DNA from: Fragilaria radians
Lineage: Eukaryota > Bacillariophyta > Fragilariophyceae > Fragilariales > Fragilariaceae
Reading direction: 5' to 3'
Assembly: GCA_900642245.1 (NCBI GenBank)
Contig: CAAAJI010000174.1
Coordinates: 19,669-83,668, forward strand
Length of the DNA stretch: 64,000 nucleotides
A model generated the notes under the pieces. The model saw nothing but the letters and a program-made list of their open reading frames with translations, did not search any database and was not told the DNA's origin. A program made the translations under genes and the position numbers. How positions within the stretch are numbered: position 1 is the first letter of the stretch; every line of letters starts with the position of its first letter. Shown piece after piece: positions 54,837 through 64,000 of this stretch.

Positions 54837-55583
54837 CTAATCATTTTTGTTCTCTTCTGCGCTGAGACCTGAAGTTGTACTTGCACCTACAGTTGAGACT
54901 GACGGGTCTGATTTTTGCGCAAAAGCAAGTGCATCTCGCTTTTTCATCTGTAATTGCATTTGCGAGTGTAGATCGGTTGCTGCATAGCCATTATTTATTG
55001 CAATTCCAGAAAAAGGTAGTAATCCACTCCCCAAACTGCCAAAGCCTGCAGGATTTATGCCTCCAAGTAAACCTGGCTGTATGCCAGAAATACCAGGATG
55101 CAACCCCCCTATTCCCGTTCGACCGCTAAGAAGAGATGGATTGGGATAAAAGCTGGAAAGGCTAGGCATAAGTCCGGAGTTCAATTGTTGTTGCGCAACG
55201 AGTAAGCGAAAATGTTGATTCTCAGATAGAGTGGCTTCTAGTTGTTTTCTAAGGTTTTCATTCACAGCCTTCATCTCAGTCGTTTCTTTCGATAATTTCT
55301 CAACTTGCTGTTGTAGCGTTTCGATAAGATTCTTACGTCGTAACCTTGATTCCAATGCTGACTTTCGGTTTGCAGCTCGACGACCTTCCAGCTTTGCTTC
55401 CTCAGAGAGTTCTTTTTTTCTCTTCTTTGATGATGGATCGTGACTATCTTCATCCTTTCCACTGTCCCCGTCGTCGTGGTCGTCGCTGTCAGGTTCATTT
55501 TCGACCGTTGTGTTTTCAAGTCTTTCTTTACTCTTATCGATGTAATCATCGTTGTCATCAGAATCGTCATCATGAGATGTCAT
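54837..55583 (-). CDS. bZIP transcription factor 1
   Basis: 248 residues from the ATG at 55583. An acidic N-terminus (many D/E/S) leads to a basic region RRAANRKSALESRLRRK, with the N-x7-R DNA-contact pattern, and a leucine zipper with heptads in LIETLQQQVEKL, MKAVNENL, LEATLSENQHFRLL. The tail is Gly/Leu/Pro-rich. The frame stays open upstream to an acceptor-like ttactctag at about 55631, so a further 5' exon could add a few residues (LPTHTDIPRTATTHS). No intron is seen inside the bZIP. It is related in the basic region to the factor at 61145. Confidence 0.87.
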   Translation of the reverse strand: MTSHDDDSDDNDDYIDKSKERLENTTVENEPDSDDHDDGDSGKDEDSHDPSSKKRKKELSEEAKLEGRRAANRKSALESRLRRKNLIETLQQQVEKLSKETTEMKAVNENLRKQLEATLSENQHFRLLVAQQQLNSGLMPSLSSFYPNPSLLSGRTGIGGLHPGISGIQPGLLGGINPAGFGSLGSGLLPFSGIAINNGYAATDLHSQMQLQMKKRDALAFAQKSDPSVSTVGASTTSGLSAEENKND

Positions 55584-55969
55584 GGAATGCGTCGTCGCAG
55601 TACGAGGAATATCAGTGTGCGTTGGCAAATCTAGAGTAACAAATAAAATGAAAATATTACACGCTTGCATTTACATGTAAAATTAAAATCATACAATCAT
55701 ACTCGATTCTTCGTATGCTTTACATTACATTTAAACACGGTCTCAATTAGTTCCTTTTAGTCCCAATTCGACAGGAAAACTCCGTGCCAGGTGGCACAGT
55801 TCTGGACTCTTTGCATGGGCAATAGGGAATAGGACCAAAACGACCGATTCTATTTCTACTACTGGAACCACAGTGCCGATACAAAATCTAGGGTAAAGCC
55901 TTAGCAATCATCAAGTTCTTAGAGATGAAAACGCATGTAAAGTTTTCGAGGTTCTCAGTGAATGATGAG

Positions 55970-56250
55970 TATTTCTGATTAGAAACAGTTGATCCAAAGG
56001 AGAGGAAAATTGTTTAAGAAAGGAAAGGAAAAACAAAAGTTTATCTAAGTTATGATGTTAATTACAAAAAGTTTTAAAGTTCTCCTCCGATTCACCTTCT
56101 AATAAATCTAGTAATTTATGTCTTGCTTGCGCTTTACCTGAATATTCCCTAAAAGTAATCTTCACTTAAATCCTTAATTTTAATCTTCTGTCTTCTCCAA
56201 GGCTACTAAAATCGAAATCGCATAAAAGATTTTTTTCTAAATACCACTCA
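55970..56250 (+). repeat. Diverged dispersed repeat, copy 1
   Basis: It aligns with 57803-58060 in the same orientation. Shared anchors are tttctgat-agaaacagttgat, then about 160 bases further on cctgaatattccct / cctggatgttccct, atcttc-aaatcct and ccaaggctactaaaatcgaa / ccaagactactgatatcga. The identity is patchy, so the pair is old. Confidence 0.6.
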
Positions 56251-56752
56251 AGCTTTAAACCTTTCACGATATTTGCTGAATAAGGCTTCTTCTAATCTTT
56301 ATGAACATATCTACAAAAACAGTTTTCTGAAATAAAAACGTAAAGTGAAAACGAGAGTGAATTTGGAGGGTTTCTTCACTGGTGTTTCTATTTTTATCTC
56401 CCCGCATAGTTTGGGCTTGTAAATTCTCACAAATCCATATACTGTGAGTCCTATCTCGCCACAGTGGTTGCATGTCTCTCTGAATGTAGTGGAAAATCAG
56501 TATTTACAACAAGAGCCCTCTCATTTTATTTTCTCTTCTCTCGTGTATCTAAACTAGCAATTTTTCTGACCATTCCTGCAGGTTTAACTTGCTCTAAGCT
56601 GCTCCAAGAGTTTATACAAATTGCTAATTATGATCTAAAAAGATGCTTTTATCCTAGATCTCTTGTGAATCAATTGCAACGTGTTTCCTTGACCACGTAG
56701 TCTCCTTAGCTTACGTGAACATTTAGACTTTGTGATCTTAGATTCACGGCTT

Positions 56753-56928
56753 NNNNNNNNNNNNNNNNNNNNNNNNNNNNNNNNNNNNNNNNNNNNNNNN
56801 NNNNNNNNNNNNNNNNNNNNNNNNNNNNNNNNNNNNNNNNNNNNNNNNNNNNNNNNNNNNNNNNNNNNNNNNNNNNNNNNNNNNNNNNNNNNNNNNNNNN
56901 NNNNNNNNNNNNNNNNNNNNNNNNNNNN
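56753..56928. other. Assembly gap (run of N)
   Basis: 176 undetermined bases. The gap falls between the two copies of the diverged repeat, so assembly failure caused by repetition is likely. Confidence 0.99.
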
Positions 56929-57024
56929 TTTCATGATGTTCTTCATTTATAAGCAATATTCAGCCTCACTAAATTCATATATGACTATGTCTTAATTGAA
57001 TTTGTGGAAGGTATAGAAGGAATG

Positions 57025-57215
57025 GTTACCTATGTGACCTATTCTAGTTTTAGATGAGTAAATACAAGAATATGAATTCTAGTATTATTTACTATGCACT
57101 AACAATAACTTTGGACGTCTCCAGTATTGGTACACACACACATCTCTTAGCCTTATTAATTTACTATAGTATTATTAGACTGTATTGCTTACAACCTATA
57201 GTGTTAGGTATCATC
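57025..57215 (-). repeat. LTR-like dispersed repeat, copy C (inverted)
   Basis: Read on the minus strand it carries the same order of blocks as copies A and B: cctaacactataggttgtaa, ctaagagatgtgtgtg, ggagacgtcc, gttagtgcatag, and atattcttgtatttactcat. It is more diverged, and the right part of A and B (gttacaagtaaactatccta) is weak or missing here. Confidence 0.7.
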
Positions 57216-57802
57216 TTAATGAACTTAACTCAAGGTATGTCATAACTTTCCATATTCAACATTATATATGATTTCAATGATTTTTTCGTAAGTTGAAGGC
57301 AAATTATGTAATGCATGACAAAGCTTGTCATCTTCACTTATATGTTGTCCTAAACACTTTATTGTCAATCCCAAGTTCTCTAGGGTCATGAGCGAATCTT
57401 CTGCGTCCTTAAAAGGGTCGCCTCACTTGCATGCTATAAACTCTATTTTTAGTTTTATGAGGTTAGAATTAGTCTTGGATTCATATCATTAAAACACGGT
57501 TTTGTATCCCAGCTTATTATCTCAGTATGGAAAAACATCACTTCAGCTATTCAAACATTTTTTAAAATTTCAAACCAATCAATACTTCTGTGTAAGCAAG
57601 ATCTTTCTTCTCCTTTTTTCACGTGACTTTAGAGATGCCCTATGTGATGATTTATTGCCCAAGGAGCACTTCCTTGAATCCTCTGAGTTTGAATTTGACC
57701 AAAAAAGTCTTGGGCCTTCGCTTCCACTGTTCTGCATTTCCCAAAAAGTGGCAAATTTGATTTCCATATCCATTTTAAAATCATCCCCTTGATGTTCGAT
57801 CT

Positions 57803-58060
57803 TTTCATTTCTGATGAGAAACAGTTGATCAAAAGGAGAGAAAGGGCAAAATAATGAAAGCATCATAATTAAGTTTGAAAATTCTGTTCCTGTTAATTTT
57901 CTAATCATACTTTTGCTGTTTTGTTATGCAGGTGCTTAACCTGGATGTTCCCTAAGAACAGTTCAAAATTCGCTTAGCTTAAATCCTAAGTCGTTATCTT
58001 CTAACCTAAATTTTATCTTCTTTCTATTCCAAGACTACTGATATCGATATTGCATTTCTT
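57803..58060 (+). repeat. Diverged dispersed repeat, copy 2
   Basis: Partner of 55970-56250; see there for shared anchors. Copy-to-copy distance is about 1.83 kb. The LTR-like copy C and the assembly gap lie between them. Confidence 0.6.
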
Positions 58061-61000
58061 CAAGATATGCACTGATTAACTCTCAGTGTTAACTTTGCGG
58101 TGCAGATAATATAAAAATGATGACTTGATGTCATTAATCTTTATCATCAAGCTTAAAATGAGACCTCTTTACTCTAATTCCAAACGATTCACCACCTTTC
58201 TTTTTGCATATCACCGCCCAAGCAGAGAGTGGATATCGCAAAAGTAGCCACCGTAAGGTACAAAATAATACTTTCCTTTATTTTGTTTGTCTTTAAACCG
58301 ATGAAACCGTAGAAGTCACACTGATTTTACTGATTTTGCGTCTATCATCTTCATCCTAAGTTCAGTGATTCACTTTTGAGCTGTAGCACAAGAATCAATT
58401 ACGCACGACACCATCCTCTCAACGGGGTAGATATACAGTTTAGACCATGGCGTCAACCCCAGCATCTATTGAGCATAAGTATCATCGTAACAAGCCCAAA
58501 TAATTTCCCTGGGATATATTTGATACTTTTCTACTTGACCGTGATGCAAGCGATTTGGCTCTCTGTTTTGACATCATAGTTGACTCATTACTGCACTATT
58601 ATTAATCTCCTTTCTCGTTTTAGAGTTACCATAATACTCATTATACGCTAACTCATTATCTTCATTAACATCTTCAATATTTACATTTCCCCTTGTCTTA
58701 GCTCACTCATTCAACATTCTTTGTCTTCAAATTCATAAAATTACTGATTTATTAACAGGACGTGAAGCAAAGTTATCTGGTCTCTAATTACTACTTCGAG
58801 GATAGATTGAACTAGTAAACCTCAATGCTAACGCCTTACTTTTAATGACATGGTCACACATAGCTTAGATTATTGCCATTCCGAAATTGCCCATTCACTC
58901 ATATTTTGCGCATGAGCTCTATCCTACTATTCTTACTCACTCGAAATCTTAGAACTTTACGTGTATCCAGAAAAATAAGCCAATATAGTTTTATTGTCCT
59001 CTTATCTCCAGAAACCCGTGATTCTGCATCGAATATATTTCTAATAACTTGTTCTGTATTCTCTCCAGCTCTTCAATAGTTCTTCCGTGCTCCGACACTC
59101 CTGGGATGGCATTTATCCCTAGCACATGACTCTCAGCTGGAACACTTGGTTACACGTAGAGATCCTGATGCGGAAGATATACGTTTTGATGCTTGGTACG
59201 ATATTTGGCCTATTATATCAGAAGCGTCAAAATCTTTACAATTACTTGTAAGAGATAAGCATAGCCTCTAAGAAAATTCACAAACTTAAATTTCCTATAA
59301 TACGGCTTTTAAGGAATCGTTCTTGCCCCAGAATTAAAAACGATTGCTAACCAAATAGGCGGCTCATCACATGATGTGATTATTGGACAGAATCTCATAA
59401 TGAATTAAGAATGTGTCACCTTGAGACCGCCTGATTTCGAATGACTAAGGAACTATAATGGAATCCAGAATCCATTCTGAGTGGTTGGACACAGCAAGTT
59501 TCTATTACCTCTGTATAGAGTCTCTCTAAGCAAAGGATATCTGAATGGGTCCCTGAGTATCTGAAAGCTTTGGACAAAATAAAAAGATTACAGTCGCTAA
59601 GGCATTGATGCCATACCCTGTTTGCATTAGACCACAGTAATTATGCATGACAAGACTACTAGTGCCAAACCCGGAACCAGATAAGTCATCCAATGCCACA
59701 ACCTCCTCCATTTGTAAAAGGACAGTACATGTCAATCTTGTCATTGAACCATTACGTATTCCGCAAAGCATAACAGATCAGTTTAATTGGCACAGATGTA
59801 TCTGAATATCACTGTACCACATGTTCAGCAAAAGAATCTAGTACATTCGCGACTAAAATCTAGGAGAGTGATCATTGTAAAATATTAACTTTGCAACACA
59901 ACGTCGAAAAGGGTAATCCTGAAGTCTCGGGTAGTTGCATATAATCAGCTTTCTATTTCACTTCCTTTACCCCTATATTCCCCAACAAGGTTTTCTTGAG
60001 GCTACTCACTCAAGTGATCTAACTCTTCAATGATGAAGCACAAGCTGATGTATTGTTTATCCAATCATGCCACAGCTAACAATCAATATCATCATTGAAT
60101 TGCTGGACTGATTGCTACTAATCCAACAATCCGACAAATTACAATCACCTTTGTTGCTGTCATCTGAACTATTCGCTTCATAGGCAAAACTAACCAGGTT
60201 GATGTGTTGCATTTCAGCATTATTAAATAGCTTATTTTGCTTTAGTTTGTTTGTTGGAGTTAAGATGTGCCATATCTTGGTCAATAATCTCCACTTATTG
60301 CCCATAGAGTAATGATTCCTGATAAGTGACAGAAACTCAAAGAATTTCAAAATATTATTAGAATCCTGCCTTTTTCCCAGTATTTTACCTATGCTTTTTA
60401 CTCTTGTCATTCATTTGTCTTAAACTTGATTCACAAATTTCAGTCGTAATCTCGTCATGAGTTGGTCTTGTTTTTGTCGCCATGAAGAGATAGCATGTAA
60501 TTGGATATACACGCTATACTTTTTGATATAAAAACTTTTTATTGTGATGCTTATTTCTGTTCTGTATTTCTCATCATTCTTAAACTGTTATCTGTTTTAC
60601 AAAGTTCGGGAAACGAATGATCACAGGATCAGAAGTCATTTCTTCGCATAAGTAGTGACTCACGAGTACAAGGGATCGCGAGGTCCACGTAAAAGCAAGA
60701 TTGGATGTTATTTTTTTTCACATCGTCGAATGGACAAATTTTATTCAAGTCATTTATGGTAAATTGAGTTATCGATTTGGATGAATACATGAATCCGATT
60801 AGATACAACAAGTTCTTCAGACTATTTAAGTTACAAATAGATTTTATAGTGATCCTTTGGGAATTTCAATATTGAATTGCGATGCAATTCCTCCTCATAT
60901 TTCCGTATGTAATATATCTGCCCTTCAATTTATCAGCTTCGACTATGTCCATGACTTCACGGATCATCGTCATTATTCACGACTTAATCGTAGAATCATA

Positions 61001-61144
61001 AAGGGCCCAATCGTTAGTTTGATAAACGTTATTAACGGTATTACGATTACTCCTATAGTTAGGAACGCAAAATACGTAGTTCAATCGTTGAATCATTTTG
61101 TTTTCATTTTTCAAACTGAGCATAGAAAGTCTCGGATACGCGAT

Positions 61145-61950
61145 ATGATGAACAAACAATGTGAAAATGAGAAATCATTATCATTATCACATGAAAGCAG
61201 TATCGGCGTTGCAAAAAGGAAGGTAAATAATCTTGATTTATCGAATGATGAATCCTTGAGTAAGAGAGAAAAGAAGCATCGTCGGCATGAGATGACAGAA
61301 GAAGAACGTCGAAGTGAACGTCGATCTGCTAATCGAAAATCTGCATTCGAGAGCCGCCATAGACGAAAGGTACGTTTTGTGACATGACGGTAAGATATTC
61401 CTATAATTTCAAGAAGAGTCTAAATTTAGATTGTTTGAATTTGGTGATGCAAAAATTGCAGGTCCTTATTGAAGAGTTACAAGATACCGTACAAAATTTG
61501 ACCAAAGAAAATTCGTCTATACGCAAGGAACTTGAGGAACTTCGAATGAAAGCCGAGGATCTCATGAGAGAAAATCTCCAACTTCGAATTCAGCAACAAT
61601 TGGCATGCAATTTATCATCAGCATCGGCATCGTTGCCACTATCGACCACATCCCGCAACTCAGCAGCAATGTCAATAGCTCCGAATGCAGCGTCATTATC
61701 GATGACGTCGAATACTATCCCATTACCATTATCAGTTCCTTCTCACAGATCGTCCTTATGGAGAATCCCAGATGGCATGAACGCAAATGTACCTATGTCT
61801 ATGCCTCCCTCTTTAGATCAATTTATTTCCCTGCGAGGTGGCGTACATTCGCTTATTCGACAAACGAGTGAGAGAAATGCGACATCGCATAATGATTTGA
61901 CTGCAGAGTACTTGCGAAGTTTGTATGAGGGAAATGATCCAACTAGATAA
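61145..61950 (+). CDS. bZIP transcription factor 2
   Basis: Two exons: 61145-61369 and 61462-61950, with a 92-bp GT-AG intron; 237 residues. The basic region ERRSANRKSAFESRHRRK ends exon 1. The zipper (VLIEELQDTVQNL, SIRKELEELRMKAEDLMREN) starts exon 2, so the intron separates DNA-contacting and dimerising parts. The C-terminus is Ser/Ala/Pro/Met-rich. The upstream frame stays open to about 60857 but is not convincing as protein. ATG 61145, followed by a second Met, was chosen because an acidic/Ser-rich leader follows, as in factor 1. The shared N-R-K-S-A-x-E-S-R-x-R-R-K places both in one subfamily. Confidence 0.87.
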
Positions 61951-62009
61951 TAACATTATATTTCTATTCCTTCAGTGATCGCAGAGAAATAAGAGTCAAT
62001 GAAAATTAC

Positions 62010-63870
62010 TTATGTTCTATCGTCACCAGTTCCATAGTCTCGTATTTCAAGAGGAAGTAGTGAGTTTGTTTCGACTTCTCTTGATGTTCTTATAGCATGC
62101 TGATCTCTCCGTCTATATCCTCGTGATCGAGCACGTTGTCGACAATCTTGTGTCAATGGCCAAACAACAAAAAACATCACGAGCAATATGCTGAGGCATC
62201 CATACGAAAGTGCTGGATTAGATAGGAGAATGCTTTGGATAGAGAGTATGAGATCAAGATTACCAATTAAAGTTTCCTACAGATTTGAATTACCTTTCGA
62301 CGCTTTTACAGGTTGAAGAATTCTTCAGCCCTATCCAGCCGCAGTAATTGTTGACACGGCTTTCTTCTAAGGGGCGCTTCGAATCACTACCGTCAGACTT
62401 TGAATCGTTCATGGGATTTGTATCACTATTACGTAATGGTAACAAAACCCCGTCAAGAGCTACACTAGGATTTTTCGCGATCCCACAAACTCCGGGCTCA
62501 CCCCTCTTACCAGACCCTCGTTTAATCCTAATGAACCCATTTTCACCCCAAGATTCGCTCCAGCTGTTCCGTGCAATCCAATATCGTATAATCTGACCGT
62601 TTCGATTTGCCTCTTCACCGTAGCCTACAATTAAAATAGCATGATTAGCTACTTGACTACAATCTTGATTATCATAGATGCCTTCCTTATAAGCAAGAAA
62701 TTTGAGATCTGAGCCATTGATACCCACTGCTATTGGTCCGATCCAACGCAGAACTAATGCCATATTATCTTCATGATCGGTTGATAAGATTCCCCAACTC
62801 TGTGCCGTTGCTATAGGTGAAGCAACTTTGCGAACGCGACAGACACCTTCATCTCCTTCATAAGGATAATTCTTCGCTGAAGTCAATCCATACCGTCGGA
62901 TAAAGGAATAAGCCAGCAACGGATTTCCACCTGTACAACCTTGATCAGCCGCTGTGTCACAATCCACAAGCTCTTGTACAGAAAGGCGTGCCATCTTTAT
63001 GGTGTTGCGCTCCGTAATTCGACTTATCCGCTTGGCCTTATTTGGGATGTCCTCCCCTGGCTCTATCCTTGCCAGACTGTCCCTGTAGGCTTCGAACGCA
63101 GTTCTTCGCGATACACTAGCTTCCAGAGTTCCAGTAGCTGCAAATGCCCAACAACTTCCACATAATCCCTGTCGAGTATAATGATCGCTGAGAAAGAGAC
63201 AAATATGACACAGAAAGTGCTAACGAAGAATTCCTACCTGATCGGAAGCTCGATGAACTATAGAAACGCCATCTGGATTTTCTTTCGTTGCCCAATTCAA
63301 TGAAAAGTTGAAGTCATCAATATGATCCGTTGTTTTGTAAAGATTCGTTTCATCGTCTGGAACATTCAAACTATTATCCTTACGCCCCCGCCTTTGTTCC
63401 TTATCCCTAAACGCGGTAATTGATTGATACGTTGCATTTTTCTCGAAGCTCTTGTAGTTAAAGTATATGCTTTGGTTATGAGTGATGTTATGGAAGTAAT
63501 CAAAATGAGAGAATTCGAGAATAGATTTCAATGAGTGAAGTTTACGGAAGCTTAAGTTGGTTTCCACATCAATTTGATCTTCCCATTTGGCAGTTTGTGG
63601 TGTCGTGAATGGTAGCTCATAATCATGTAAGCTTGAAAATTGGTTCAATGTTATGTGATGATTTGTATCATTCTTCGCATTGTGTTCGTGGATGAGATAA
63701 ATGTGCTCTAGGAACCTTTGATATCGTTTGTCATCAAGATCTCTTTCGTAATGTTTAGAATAGGCCCGAAACAACGCGTCGCATCCATCTCCTCTATTGA
63801 TTCGAACACCCTTGTCAAGGACACAATTAGATAGGAGCTTCTCGTCAAATAGGAATGGAGAAAGGTGCAT
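62010..63870 (-). CDS. Papain-family cysteine protease with C-terminal transmembrane tail
   Basis: Three exons inferred: 63870-63238, 63168-62294 and 62232-62010, with GT-AG introns of 69 and 61 bp; 576 residues. Exon 1 is the propeptide, with an I29-like inhibitor part (FRAYSKHYERDLDDKRYQRF, HITLNQFSSLHDYE) and a long N-glycosylation-rich spacer. The join gives ASDQ|GLCGSCWAFA with catalytic Cys217. VQELVDCD, GCTGGN, NHAILIVGYG (His387) and ARNSWSESWGENGF (Asn412) complete the papain set. Exon 3 adds a membrane span (LSYGCLSILLVMFFVVWPL, about 511-529) and a basic tail. No signal peptide follows the first Met, so an upstream exon beyond 63870 is likely (acceptor-like gggatacag just before it). 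Probably a lysosomal/vacuolar or cell-surface enzyme. Converges with bZIP 2, 59 bp apart. Confidence 0.85.
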
Positions 63871-64000
63871 TTCTGTATCCCAAATTTATGCCGTTCACAT
63901 TACATAGCCATATGGAACTTGGAGCACTTATAGGTTTTTGACCTCGTCAAAGACATGCGTGTCATCAGCGGCTGTCAGATTGGGAACACAGAATTTCCTA

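Larger units (their letters stand above)
55584..61144. other. Repeat-rich intergenic region containing an assembly gap
   Basis: 5.5 kb. It includes a diverged repeat pair (about 55970-56250 and 57803-58060), the N gap 56753-56928 and LTR-like copy C (57025-57215, minus). A 63-codon open stretch at about 59081-59271 (HLSLAHDSQLEHLVTRRDPD) could be a gene or element fragment but has no start codon or recognised family. Confidence 0.55.

Overview
This window looks like nuclear DNA from a unicellular photosynthetic stramenopile, most probably a diatom. The signs are an AT-rich sequence, short GT-AG introns (mostly 61-92 bp) and conserved eukaryotic genes. Two proteins have a signal peptide followed by an A-F or S-A-F motif, the bipartite presequence used to reach a complex plastid. 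Two long secreted or surface proteins are built from Pro-Ser-Thr repeats, and one protein carries a Cys/His motif that I associate with diatoms. Species cannot be fixed from the sequence alone. There is one assembly gap (N run 56753-56928).

Layout. 1-3438 (+): a BRCA2-type recombination mediator with one BRC repeat, the helical domain and three OB folds, cut by the left edge. 6135-7349 (+): an FKBP8-like immunophilin with TPRs and a C-terminal tail anchor. 10658-12784 (+): a P/S/T-rich type I membrane protein, tail-to-tail with a plastid-type protein of unknown function (13588-12887, -). 17469-19002 (+): a type II sulfotransferase. 19225-21727 is compact: a helicase-associated-domain protein (-), the Pol III subunit POLR3K/C11 (+) and nucleoporin Nup35/Nup53 (-). 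22602-22991 (+): a small heat-shock protein, with a near twin at 45977-45588 (-). 24988-25554 (+): a lipocalin that is probably N-myristoylated. 29048-25689 (-): the splicing helicase PRP16/DHX38. 31520-29812 (-): threonine synthase in four exons. 33022-31655 (-): a family-4-like glycosyltransferase. 35170-34081 (-): a secreted P/S/T-repeat protein. 37017-38751 (+): the Cys/His-motif protein. 40002-40498 (+): complex I subunit NDUFB10, tail-to-tail with a DHH/DHHA2 phosphatase of the PPX1/Prune type (41979-40531, -). 49046-50276 (+): an EF-hand membrane protein, tail-to-tail with a PIN/PILS-like carrier (52211-50434, -). 55583-54837 (-) and 61145-61950 (+): two bZIP factors. 63870-62010 (-): a papain-family protease with a C-terminal transmembrane segment.

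Between the genes lie long AT-rich stretches with decayed mobile-element debris: an LTR-like repeat present three times, a Ty3/gypsy-type integrase scrap, an hAT transposase scrap, a diverged repeat pair around the gap, and three separate two-copy tandem duplications with units of 51, 64 and 68 bp.

The genes do not form one pathway. They are mostly housekeeping functions (DNA repair, Pol III, splicing, nuclear pore, amino-acid synthesis, respiration) mixed with lineage-specific surface, plastid and regulatory genes. The features with the least ordinary architecture are the promoter-conserved small heat-shock pair, the membrane-anchored papain protease, the POLR3K with a missing zinc ligand, the phosphatase with a plastid-type leader, and the Cys/His-motif protein. 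I see no convincing wholly new multi-gene system.
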